Shown here: piece by piece, positions 1-6,591 of the stretch
Layout: the number at the start of each line of letters is the position of its first letter
Numbering within the stretch: the stretch's first letter is position 1
The notes under the pieces: generated by a model
The model's input: only the letters and a program-made list of their open reading frames with translations
Told to the model about the DNA's origin: nothing
Databases searched by the model: none
Position numbers and translations under genes: made by a program
Origin: Chloroflexota bacterium
GTDB taxonomy: Bacteria; Chloroflexota; Dehalococcoidia; Lucifugimonadales; Lucifugimonadaceae
NCBI GenBank assembly: GCA_009837685.1
Contig: VXTA01000077.1
Span: forward strand, 1 to 8,631
Direction: 5' to 3'
DNA: 8,631 bases

Positions 1-1
1 C

Positions 2-811
2 GGAGCAGCCCTCGGCGTATCTGGCGCCGTGATGCAAGGGCTTTTCCGCAACCCCATGGCCGATCCCGGAATCATCGGCGTCTCGACCGGCGGTGCCCTC
101 GGAGCGGTTATCGCCATCGCGCTAGGTTTGCAGACCGTCTTCGCACTCGCGTTACCCGGAATGGCGTTCGTCGGAGCCGCTGCGGCCCTCGCTCTGGTCT
201 ACGTCGTTGCTTCCCTCGAAGGCCGATTCTCAATGGCCGCGCTCCTTTTGGCTGGCGTGGCGTTGAGCGCTTTTATGGCCGCCATCATCTCCGCCATCAT
301 CCTCTTCACTTCAGACTTGCAGGCGCAACGCGAGATGCTTTTCTGGCTCGCCGGCGGACTCGGTGCATCCACATGGACGGACATCCGCATCTCGGCACCG
401 CTCGTGCTTATCGGCATCGCGGTTGCAGTTCTTTTCTCCCGAGATCTGAACCTGCTCATGGTCAGCGAAGACGAGGCGAAAGCACTCGGTGTCCGAGTCG
501 TTTTGACCCGCAACTTGCTGCTACTCGCAGCCTCACTCATCACTGGAACTGCGGTGGCGTTCTCCGGAGCCATTGCTTTCGTCGGCTTGATCGCACCGCA
601 CACCCTGCGGCTCTTGATCGGCGCTGATCACCGCGCTTTGATTCCGTTGAGTGCAATCGGCGGTGGAATCTTCCTTTTAGCCGCCGACACGCTGGCCAGA
701 GTTGCGATTGCCCCAGCCGAAATACCAGTCGGCGTTGTCACCGCGCTAGTCGGCGCACCCTTCTTCGTACTACTGCTGGCCCGTAACAAGGCTCGCGCCT
801 CAATGCTCTAA
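2..811 (+). CDS. FecCD/BtuC-family ABC importer permease (5' truncated), probable corrinoid transporter
   Basis: This is the membrane subunit of a type II ABC importer, which would move a metal chelate across the cytoplasmic membrane. The reading frame is open from base 2, and the residues before the first internal ATG (base 29) already match the family pattern GAALGVSGAVMQGLFRNP. That ATG is therefore internal and the true start lies before the window. 269 residues are visible; the family is usually about 330-350, so roughly the first two helices are missing. The rest is a series of hydrophobic helices with family marks: NPMADPGIIGVSTG near the start, the EDEAKALGV segment that contacts the ATPase, and GAIAFVGLIAPH further on. 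It ends 18 bases before a binding-protein gene, with ATPase and cobalamin adenosyltransferase genes following. Iron-siderophore and heme permeases share this fold; the corrinoid assignment rests on the neighbouring adenosyltransferase. Confidence 0.93.
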   Translation, partial: GAALGVSGAVMQGLFRNPMADPGIIGVSTGGALGAVIAIALGLQTVFALALPGMAFVGAAAALALVYVVASLEGRFSMAALLLAGVALSAFMAAIISAIILFTSDLQAQREMLFWLAGGLGASTWTDIRISAPLVLIGIAVAVLFSRDLNLLMVSEDEAKALGVRVVLTRNLLLLAASLITGTAVAFSGAIAFVGLIAPHTLRLLIGADHRALIPLSAIGGGIFLLAADTLARVAIAPAEIPVGVVTALVGAPFFVLLLARNKARASML

Positions 812-816
812 AACCC

Positions 817-822
817 GAAAGG
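817..822 (+). promoter_or_regulatory. Ribosome binding site supporting a TTG start
   Basis: GAAAGG lies seven bases before the TTG at 830. No ATG is available between here and the signal peptide, so this site supports TTG initiation of the binding-protein gene. Confidence 0.55.
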
Positions 823-829
823 CAAAGAA

Positions 830-1954
830 TTGAAATCAACATCGAAACTAGGATTGATCGCTGTCCTAACGGCAATGGTTATAGCTGTAGCCTTCGCCGC
901 GTGCACATCGGATCCCGAGCCCACGGCCACTCCGATCCCTACCGCGACCCCGGAACCGACCGCTACTCCCGAACCCACAGCCACGCCAGAACCTACCCAT
1001 ACGCCCACACCGACGGTAGTGCCGTACCCGGCAGTTCAAGGGATCATCGATCCCTCCAACCGCGATTGGCCGCGCGAGGTCGAGTTGGCGGACGAAGTCG
1101 TAGTGATCGAAGAACGACCTCAGCGAGTCTTGGCATACTCACTCGGCCACGACGAGATACTCATTGCGCTGATCGATCCCGAGCGATTCGCCGCCGTAGG
1201 CCCATTCGCAGCTGATCCCGCGTATTCGAACGTCGCGGACCAAGCGGCTGGATTACCGACTTTCGAAAGTGGCGTCGAAAACGTACTGGCCGCTAAACCC
1301 GACTTGGTTTTGGCTTCCAAATACACCGATGTCGATGTCATCAATCTCATCAAAGAAGCTGGCGTACCCGTAGCGCGCACCGCACTGGAAAGCTCGTCAG
1401 AAGGAAACATCCCCAACATTTTGCTGATCGGTTACATGCTAGGTGTCGAGGAACGAGCCCTAGAGCTCGTTGCCGAAATCGAAGACCGACTGAAATTCGT
1501 CACAGATCAGGTCCCACCTCCGAACAACGCCCAACGTCCCGCAGTGATCGCGGTCTCCCGCTACTCAGATTCGATTTACGCCGCTGGTAGCGACACGACC
1601 GAAGGCGGCATTGTCGAAGCTGGTGGCGGAATCAATGCATCCGCGCGCGACGGTCTTGAGGGCCATCAAGTGATCAGCATCGAGTCAATCGCAGCGATGA
1701 ATCCCGACGTCATCTTGATCACGCAGCCCGTGGAGTACGGAGCGAATGAATTCCGCGACGATCTTTTGAATCATCCAGCTCTTGCGGAAGTGTCAGCGAT
1801 ATCTGAGGACGAGTTACATGTCGTTGATGGGCGGCTCTACACCACGCTTTCACACTGGAACGTGCGGGGTATTGAAGAGACCGCCCGATTGCTTTACCCA
1901 GAGGAGTTCAGCGAAGTGACGTTCGAAGATTTCGAGCCATACAGCGGAGAGTGA
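830..1954 (+). CDS. Lipoprotein substrate-binding protein of FecCD-type ABC importer, probable corrinoid binder
   Basis: This is the extracytoplasmic capture protein of the importer, of the periplasmic-binding-protein 2 (BtuF/FecB) family. The start codon is TTG, chosen because GAAAGG precedes it by seven bases and it gives a complete lipoprotein signal: Lys at 2 and 6, a hydrophobic core at about 7-22, and lipobox AFAAC with the lipidated Cys at 25. A Pro/Thr-rich linker (about 29-62) follows, with five hexapeptide units, then the two-lobed binding domain from about 96 to 355 (RPQRVLAYSLGHDEIL at its start, AAKPDLVLAS, and NPDVILITQP in the second lobe). The Cys would tether it to the outer face of the cytoplasmic membrane, with the linker as a spacer. 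It lies between the permease and ATPase genes. The ligand cannot be read from the sequence; corrinoid is inferred from the downstream adenosyltransferase, and iron-siderophore or heme are the alternatives. Confidence 0.9.
   Translation: MKSTSKLGLIAVLTAMVIAVAFAACTSDPEPTATPIPTATPEPTATPEPTATPEPTHTPTPTVVPYPAVQGIIDPSNRDWPREVELADEVVVIEERPQRVLAYSLGHDEILIALIDPERFAAVGPFAADPAYSNVADQAAGLPTFESGVENVLAAKPDLVLASKYTDVDVINLIKEAGVPVARTALESSSEGNIPNILLIGYMLGVEERALELVAEIEDRLKFVTDQVPPPNNAQRPAVIAVSRYSDSIYAAGSDTTEGGIVEAGGGINASARDGLEGHQVISIESIAAMNPDVILITQPVEYGANEFRDDLLNHPALAEVSAISEDELHVVDGRLYTTLSHWNVRGIEETARLLYPEEFSEVTFEDFEPYSGE
923..1012 (+). repeat. Five 18-base in-frame repeats encoding a TATPEP-type linker
   Basis: Five consecutive 18-base units encode TATPIP, TATPEP, TATPEP, TATPEP and THTPTP (residues 32-61 of the binding lipoprotein). 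The peptide is nearly perfect, but the codons differ at many third positions (accccg, actccc and acgcca all encode Thr-Pro). This suggests an old repeat kept at protein level and not recent slippage. It lies directly after the lipid-anchoring Cys, as expected of an extended surface spacer. Confidence 0.9.
1946..1951 (+). promoter_or_regulatory. Ribosome binding site of the importer ATPase gene
   Basis: GGAGAG lies seven bases before the ATG at 1959 and inside the last codons of the binding-protein gene. Only four bases separate the two genes, so translational coupling is likely. Confidence 0.7.
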
Positions 1955-1958
1955 TGAC

Positions 1959-2756
1959 ATGGTCATAAGCACGGAAAGCGCGCCGATAGTAGCGGAAAAC
2001 GTCTGCGTGAGGCTGGGAGAAACCCAAGCTCTCGACGCGGTTTCGTTCGAAGCCAAACCCGGCGAGATCGTAGGCATCATCGGCCCCAACGGCGCTGGCA
2101 AGAGCACCTTGTTGCGGGTACTCGCGGGCTTGACTAGACCCGACGAAGGCTCAGTCAGATTAGGGGAAACGCAGCTGCTAGGGATGAATGCTGGAGAGCG
2201 CGCCCGCCGCATCGCCTACATGCCACAGCATGACGCCAATCACGCGTTCACCGCGCTCGAAACGGTGCTCATGGGAAGGTATCCACACCTCGGCAGATTC
2301 GAACTCGAGGGAAGGGGCGACCGTAAGATGGCACGTGCAGCAATGGAACGAACCGACACTGTCAGGTTCGAAAACCGCCAGCTGGATCGACTTTCTGGTG
2401 GTGAAAGGCAACGCGTAGTTATGGCTCGCTCCCTTGTGCAACAAGCCAGCGTGATCCTGCTCGATGAACCCTCCTCAAGCCTCGATCTGCGATACCGACT
2501 GTCGATCATGGAAACACTCAAACAAGAAATCGAGCTTCGCCAAGTCGCAGTAGTAGTCGCATTGCACGACGTGTTCCTCGCTGGCCGATATTGCGACAGA
2601 CTGGCATTGATGTCGGAAGGCATCATCGATACGATCGGCGAGCCTGCCGACGTGCTGACCACTGAAAACCTGCGGCGTGTGTTCGGCGTCGAAACCACCG
2701 TGCAACGAGACCCCAAAACTGGCAGTCCTCAGGTTTGGCTCGTCGGCCCAACCTGA
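1959..2756 (+). CDS. FecE/BtuD-type ABC importer ATPase, probable corrinoid transporter
   Basis: This is the cytoplasmic ATPase that powers the FecCD-type permease. All nucleotide-binding motifs are intact: Walker A GPNGAGKST at 42-50, Q-loop Gln 90, signature LSGGE at 145-149, Walker B ending in Asp 169 with catalytic Glu 170, D-loop SLD at 174-176, and switch His 203. Its 265 residues are normal for the family. The C-terminal segment (GEPADVLTTENLRRVFGVE) is typical of the iron-chelate/B12 importer ATPases. ATG 1959 is supported by GGAGAG and follows the binding-protein stop by four bases. The adenosyltransferase gene begins 25 bases after its stop. Class and role are secure; substrate is inferred from context. 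Confidence 0.93.
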   Translation: MVISTESAPIVAENVCVRLGETQALDAVSFEAKPGEIVGIIGPNGAGKSTLLRVLAGLTRPDEGSVRLGETQLLGMNAGERARRIAYMPQHDANHAFTALETVLMGRYPHLGRFELEGRGDRKMARAAMERTDTVRFENRQLDRLSGGERQRVVMARSLVQQASVILLDEPSSSLDLRYRLSIMETLKQEIELRQVAVVVALHDVFLAGRYCDRLALMSEGIIDTIGEPADVLTTENLRRVFGVETTVQRDPKTGSPQVWLVGPT

Positions 2757-2771
2757 TGATTAGTTGCTGTC

Positions 2772-2778
2772 GGAGAAG
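2772..2778 (+). promoter_or_regulatory. Ribosome binding site that sets the adenosyltransferase start
   Basis: GGAGAAG, with its GGAG core six bases before the ATG at 2782, favours that start over the in-frame TTG at 2764, which would place this site inside the coding region. Confidence 0.7.
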
Positions 2779-2781
2779 ATC

Positions 2782-3357
2782 ATGACCGAAACAACGGACC
2801 CGACAAAAGAACCCCAATCGGTAAAAGGCCCGAGGATCAAGAAAGGCCTTGTCGTCATCAATACCGGCGACGGTAAGGGCAAAACGACCGCCGCTCTAGG
2901 AGTTTTGCTCCGCGCTTGGGGTCGGAACATGCGAGTAGAAATGTTCCAGTTCCTAAAACACACCGGAGGCATGTTCGGAGAAAAGAGAGCGGCGGTTAAG
3001 CTAGGCATTCCGATAAAAGCGATGGGCGACGGATTCACGTGGCGATCAAAAGATATGGACCGCACTCAGGAGTTGGCGCGAGAGCAGTGGGAGAACTGCA
3101 AAGAGGCCATCCTTTCCGACGAACACGACGTCATTATCCTCGACGAATTCACGTATCCGTTGCACTACGGATGGATCCCAGTGGAGGACGTCATCACAAC
3201 TCTGAAAAAGAAACCCCACATGCTCCACGTCATCATCACCGGAAGGTATGCGCCAGACGGACTCGTCGAGTTCGCAGACCTAGTGACCGAGATGCGCGAG
3301 ATAAAGCACCCCTACCGAGAACAGGGCATAAAGGCGCAACCGGGATTGGAGTTCTGA
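2782..3357 (+). CDS. cobO: Cob(I)yrinic acid a,c-diamide adenosyltransferase (CobO/BtuR/CobA type)
   Basis: This cytoplasmic enzyme transfers the 5'-deoxyadenosyl group of ATP to the reduced cobalt of corrinoids, forming adenosylcobalamin or its precursors. It serves both de novo synthesis and salvage. The 191 residues match the CobA/CobO family in length and motifs: the P-loop variant GDGKGKTT at 29-36 followed by AALG, QFLK at 56-59, GFTW at 84-87, the acidic strand VIILDEFTY with Asp 121 and Glu 122, VIITGR in the last third, and an ending [10 protein letters not shown] like the family's usual C terminus. Start ATG 2782 was chosen on its ribosome binding site. It is the last gene of the importer block, 25 bases after the ATPase gene, which suggests coupling of corrinoid import to adenosylation. 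The unrelated PduO and EutT adenosyltransferases lack this P-loop, so they are excluded. Confidence 0.95.
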   Translation: MTETTDPTKEPQSVKGPRIKKGLVVINTGDGKGKTTAALGVLLRAWGRNMRVEMFQFLKHTGGMFGEKRAAVKLGIPIKAMGDGFTWRSKDMDRTQELAREQWENCKEAILSDEHDVIILDEFTYPLHYGWIPVEDVITTLKKKPHMLHVIITGRYAPDGLVEFADLVTEMREIKHPYREQGIKAQPGLEF

Positions 3358-3389
3358 ATCCTTAGTTCGGTACCTTGGCCTAGAGTCGA
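3358..3389. other. Short convergent intergenic gap without a visible terminator
   Basis: These 32 bases separate the stop of the adenosyltransferase gene (plus strand) from the stop of the small frame on the minus strand. I find only a four-base stem (GAGT at 3383-3386 with ACTC at 3392-3395, partly in the small frame) and no T run on either strand, so no intrinsic terminator can be called. Confidence 0.6.
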
Positions 3390-3578
3390 TCACTCCTCGA
3401 TTAGAGATTCTCCTGAGCGCTCATCTTGCAGTTCATCCAGGTTTTCGCGTTCTTTCGCCTTTCGGAAAGCCTTGCGATCGCGCATAGCGTCCCAATGAGC
3501 CTTGGCGAAGGCCGCCGCGGTTGCGAACACACTGCCTCCACCAGTTACGGCGAACATCTCGGCGGACAATCGACACAT
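3390..3578 (-). CDS. Possible small protein of 62 residues, unknown function
   Basis: I do not recognise this product. The first 25 or so residues are small and moderately hydrophobic (Ala/Gly/Val-rich). The remainder is strongly charged (DRKAFRKAKERENLDELQDE) and probably helical, ending in Glu-Glu. ATG 3578 lies nine bases after the TGA of the export permease and in the same frame, with only sense codons (Ala, Ser, Asp) between. No convincing ribosome binding site precedes it; the sequence upstream is GTTGAGCGTCAGAC. It could be a separately translated small protein at the end of the operon, a C-terminal extension of the permease reached by readthrough or cut off by a nonsense mutation, or a chance frame. 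The overlapping frames on this stretch look no better. Confidence 0.4.
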   Translation of the reverse strand: MCRLSAEMFAVTGGGSVFATAAAFAKAHWDAMRDRKAFRKAKERENLDELQDERSGESLIEE

Positions 3579-3587
3579 GTCTGACGC

Positions 3588-4379
3588 TCAACCACGCAAG
3601 TCGCGGCCGTTGAAACGGTAAAGCCCGATGATAAATGGTACGACTGCGATGCCAATCAACACCAAGGCGTGCCATGGAGTGATGCCATTGATGAATGGTT
3701 TGTCTCCGATGTAATAGTGGAGGATAGAGATGTATTTGAGTGAAGAAAGGGAGTCGACGAGAGGCACTAGGATGTGAATAAGGTATCCGATGGCTGCTAT
3801 GGCTGCCGGTATTCCAATAGCGATGGATTTACTGCCGGTTGCAGCACCGATGCTCAGAGCCAGGAATCCAGTCGCGTATGAGATGAGCAGAAGGCTAAGG
3901 GACATCTGGAAGAGCCCGGACAGGGATACGGAATAGTCCATGATGAGAGCCCCGATGAGGATGCCGACGGCAAGGGCGGCGACTGGGAGGACGCAGTCGG
4001 CGATGAGGGCGAGGCTCTTCTGGAAGTAGACGTGAGTGCGTGTGATCGGGTTTCCGAGGAGCTGGTCAAGAGTGTGAGATTGTTCCTCTGCGGCAATAGC
4101 ACCCATGCCTCGGTTGATGGAGAAGGCGAACATGATGACTAGGGAGATGGCGCTGTATGGGTCCGCGGTTAAAAAGCCCTCCGGCGTCGCGAACTCCGCA
4201 GCGGTACCGATAAAGGCTTGGATGAACTCAGGAAGGTCTTCGATCATGCCAGCGAAACTGGCTGCCACGTCGGGGAATAGAAGTGCGAGCAAAGCGCCGA
4301 TAGCGAGTTGTCCGGCGGAGAACAGGAGGGTAGAGCGTTGACCATCGCGAATGGTTTTTAGGAAGATGTTGGAGTACAC
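3588..4379 (-). CDS. ABC-2 type exporter permease, six membrane helices
   Basis: This is the membrane subunit of an ABC exporter of unknown substrate. Its 263 residues carry six hydrophobic segments at about 17-35, 76-92, 120-145, 150-180, 185-210 and 237-257. A stretch between the second and third helices (AAEEQSHTLDQLLGNPITR) resembles the EE...TLD.LL..PI.R segment of ABC-2 permeases (ABC2_membrane_2 group), as does the Arg-Asp ending FNGRDLRG. The start is GTG 4379, three bases after the stop of the ATPase gene, so the two are almost certainly co-translated. With one permease and one ATPase gene present, the working unit is probably a homodimer of each. Drug, peptide or lipid export are all possible and the sequence does not decide between them. 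It ends in TGA directly followed by an in-frame open frame. Confidence 0.85.
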   Translation of the reverse strand: MYSNIFLKTIRDGQRSTLLFSAGQLAIGALLALLFPDVAASFAGMIEDLPEFIQAFIGTAAEFATPEGFLTADPYSAISLVIMFAFSINRGMGAIAAEEQSHTLDQLLGNPITRTHVYFQKSLALIADCVLPVAALAVGILIGALIMDYSVSLSGLFQMSLSLLLISYATGFLALSIGAATGSKSIAIGIPAAIAAIGYLIHILVPLVDSLSSLKYISILHYYIGDKPFINGITPWHALVLIGIAVVPFIIGLYRFNGRDLRG

Positions 4380-4382
4380 GAT

Positions 4383-5300
4383 TTATTCTTCGGCTTCTTC
4401 GCCAGAGTAATACTTTAGGAAGGCGTCTTCTAGGGAGGCGTGTTGGCTTTCGAAGGTTTGGATAGGGTGTTTGGATGCAGATTTGATTAGCGTGTCCATA
4501 GAGCCTTCACCGCTTATTGAGAGGTTGTAGGTTCGGTCGTCGGTTTTGTCAGTGACAGTGATGCCGGGTAGATTGTTGAAGGTGTCATATGGGACGGGTT
4601 GAGTGAAAGTGATTTTGGCGGTCCAGAGGCTCAGTTCGGTTAGGTGGGAGACGGTGTCGATTGTGACCAGTTTGCCTTCTCGGATGATGCCTACGCGGTC
4701 GCACGTGGCTTCCACCTCGGACATGACGTGGGAAGACATGAAGATGGTTTTGCCCTGGGCCTTTTCCTCGTGGATCATTTTTTGGAACTCGTATTGGAGG
4801 AGAGGATCTAGCCCCGCAGTCGGTTCGTCGAGGATCAGCAGATCAGGGTCGTTCATAAAGGCTTGAACCAGCCCTATTTTCTGTTTGTTGCCTTTAGAGA
4901 GTTGGCCTATTTTGCGGGAGAGATCGAGCTTGTAGCGTTCGCAAAGGGCAACGAGTTTGACGGGGTCGGCGCCGCGGAGGTGGGTGAAGTATTCGGTGAC
5001 AGTGGCACCGGTCATGTGGTCGTACGTTACGAAGTCGCCGGGAAGATAGCCGACACGGCGACGGATGTCGGTACCGTCGGATCGAGGGGATAGACCGAAG
5101 ACGGCGGCCTTGCCGGAGGTTGGCCGGATGAAGTCGAGAATGAGGCGGATAGTAGTGGTTTTTCCCGCACCGTTGGGTCCCAAGAGTCCAAAGACCTCTC
5201 CTTCGGTCACTTCGAGGGAGAGGTCTTGGATGCCGACTATTTCGCCGTAATGCTTGGTGAGGTTTTCCAGCTTGATTACTGGATTGCCACTGCTTTGCAT
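4383..5300 (-). CDS. ABC-2 type exporter ATPase with variant Q-loop and signature motifs
   Basis: This is the cytoplasmic ATPase partner of the downstream permease. Its 305 residues hold an N-terminal ABC domain (about 8-215) and a C-terminal accessory domain of about 90 residues, common in BcrA/CcmA-like export ATPases, ending in an acidic EEAEE tail. Walker A is GPNGAGKTT at 41-49, Walker B ends at Asp 158 with catalytic Glu 159, the D-loop is GLD at 163-165, and the switch His is 191. Two motifs depart from the consensus: the usual Q-loop Gln is replaced in YLPGD (Gly 88), and the signature reads LSKGNKQK from 134 where LSGGQ is usual. I recall both from a known subgroup of export ATPases, so they probably do not mean inactivity. 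ATG 5300 is the only plausible start, but no ribosome binding site is visible before it. The substrate is unknown. Confidence 0.88.
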   Translation of the reverse strand: MQSSGNPVIKLENLTKHYGEIVGIQDLSLEVTEGEVFGLLGPNGAGKTTTIRLILDFIRPTSGKAAVFGLSPRSDGTDIRRRVGYLPGDFVTYDHMTGATVTEYFTHLRGADPVKLVALCERYKLDLSRKIGQLSKGNKQKIGLVQAFMNDPDLLILDEPTAGLDPLLQYEFQKMIHEEKAQGKTIFMSSHVMSEVEATCDRVGIIREGKLVTIDTVSHLTELSLWTAKITFTQPVPYDTFNNLPGITVTDKTDDRTYNLSISGEGSMDTLIKSASKHPIQTFESQHASLEDAFLKYYSGEEAEE

Positions 5301-5335
5301 TGCAGGAATCAGTCTTGCTACGAACTCGGACTATC

Positions 5336-6565
5336 CTATCCGCCCACTTCGAGCATGCGCTCGAGAGCGACTAAGGCATCGCGTTTCGTCTCGGCATCCA
5401 CTTGGACGACGTTAATTCCGACTCCCGCCATAATGCCTTCAAGCACCCAAAGTACGTAAGCCGGATGAATGCGGTACATGGTGGCGCAGGGACAGACGAC
5501 CGGGTCGAGGCAGAATATCCGCTTGTCTGGGTTCCCGTCACGAAGACGATTGACCATATTGATCTCGGTGCCGATCGCCCATGACGTACCAGCCGGCGCG
5601 CCCTCAACGGTTTTGCGGATGAATTCAGTCGAACCGTTGCAGTCGGCGGCATCCACTACTTCGCGAACGCATTCGGGATGCACCACGACATTGACATCGG
5701 GATCGTTGCGCCGTGCCTCTTCGATCTGCTTTACCGTGAAGCGAGTATGAACCGAGCAATGACCCTGCCAGAGAACCACTTTAGAGTTGTGCAGCTGCTC
5801 TTCAGACAAACCACCCATCGGTCTGAACGGATTCCAGACCACCATGTCCTCGGCCGGGATCCCCTTTGCCAGACCAGTATTGCGTCCAAGATGCTGGTCA
5901 GGTAGGAAGAGGATGCGTTTGCCGCGCGCTAACGCCCAATCGTACGCCGCGTCAGCGTTAGAAGAAGTGCAGACCAGACCGCCGTTGCGCCCACATAGCG
6001 CCTTGATGGCCGCCGTGGAGTTCATATACGTGATCGGGATGATCTCGGCTTGGCCGTTTTCGCCTTCACCGAGCACGTCCATCAGATCGTCCCACGCATC
6101 CTCCACATCATCAGATGCCGCCATGTCGGCCATCGAACATCCAGCAGCCATGTTTGGGAGAATGACGTGCTGATCGTCGTCCGAGAGCAGATCCGCAGTC
6201 TCAGCCATGAAGTGGACACCGCAGAAGATGATCCACTTCGCCTCTTTGGTCTCAGCGGCATGTTTCGAAAGCAGATACGAGTCACCACGGAAATCCGCGA
6301 ATTGGATCACATCTTCCCGCTGGTAGTGGTGTCCGAGAACTACGGCCTTGGTGCCGATCTCCTTGCGCGCATATTTGATGCCAGCTTCGACCTGCTCCGG
6401 GGTCAACTTGAGGTAGCGAGTCGGCACCTTCTGCCAACGAACCCCCGACTGAAACTCTTCTTCAAGCGTCTTGGTTCGTAGGTTGCCTTCCACTTGGCAG
6501 AACGCCGACTGTTCAAGTTCGGTGATCGGTATGATGGTTTTGGGTGTAGAGCTGATGGAGATCAT
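5336..6565 (-). CDS. nadA: Quinolinate synthase, [4Fe-4S] enzyme of NAD biosynthesis
   Basis: NadA condenses iminoaspartate with dihydroxyacetone phosphate to form quinolinate, the precursor of the NAD pyridine ring, in the cytoplasm. The 409-residue product has the family's segments: VVLGHHYQREDV at about 75-86, CGVHFMAETA with Cys 115, VCTSSNA with Cys 199, LPDQHLGRNTG at 221-231, HPEC at 296-299, GTEINMVNRL at 332-341 and CPCATM at 358-363. Cys 115, Cys 199 and one of Cys 358/360 are the likely cluster ligands. Start ATG 6565 is chosen because AAGGAGG sits just upstream; an in-frame TTG at 6586 would add seven residues but lies upstream of that site. It is longer than the roughly 350-residue bacterial enzymes, with extra residues at the N terminus. 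It lies 26 bases after miaB and 35 before the exporter ATPase gene. No nadB or nadC is in the window. Confidence 0.96.
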   Translation of the reverse strand: MISISSTPKTIIPITELEQSAFCQVEGNLRTKTLEEEFQSGVRWQKVPTRYLKLTPEQVEAGIKYARKEIGTKAVVLGHHYQREDVIQFADFRGDSYLLSKHAAETKEAKWIIFCGVHFMAETADLLSDDDQHVILPNMAAGCSMADMAASDDVEDAWDDLMDVLGEGENGQAEIIPITYMNSTAAIKALCGRNGGLVCTSSNADAAYDWALARGKRILFLPDQHLGRNTGLAKGIPAEDMVVWNPFRPMGGLSEEQLHNSKVVLWQGHCSVHTRFTVKQIEEARRNDPDVNVVVHPECVREVVDAADCNGSTEFIRKTVEGAPAGTSWAIGTEINMVNRLRDGNPDKRIFCLDPVVCPCATMYRIHPAYVLWVLEGIMAGVGINVVQVDAETKRDALVALERMLEVGG

Positions 6566-6569
6566 GTCG

Positions 6570-6576
6570 CCTCCTT
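6570..6576 (-). promoter_or_regulatory. Strong ribosome binding site that sets the nadA start
   Basis: On the minus strand the sequence reads AAGGAGG, four bases before the ATG at 6565. It is the clearest ribosome binding site in the window and lies in the short gap after miaB. It argues against the in-frame TTG at 6586. Confidence 0.85.
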
Positions 6577-6591
6577 GAGATTTCAACCGGA

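Noticed and set aside
812..829. Riboswitch between the permease and binding-protein genes
   Set aside because: The gap is 18 bases, far too short; any cobalamin riboswitch would lie upstream of the window.
808..1008. Minus-strand frame encoding a Gly/Val/Ser/Ala repeat protein
   Set aside because: It is the complement of the Pro/Thr linker repeat in the binding lipoprotein; the repetitive look comes entirely from that gene.
3588..3590. TGA read as selenocysteine in the export permease
   Set aside because: No hairpin resembling a bacterial SECIS element is evident after the TGA, and ABC-2 permeases are not known selenoproteins.
3433..3675. Minus-strand frame of 80 codons overlapping the permease end
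   Set aside because: It overlaps the well-supported permease C terminus in another frame and is rich in Arg/His/Trp, as expected of an out-of-frame translation.
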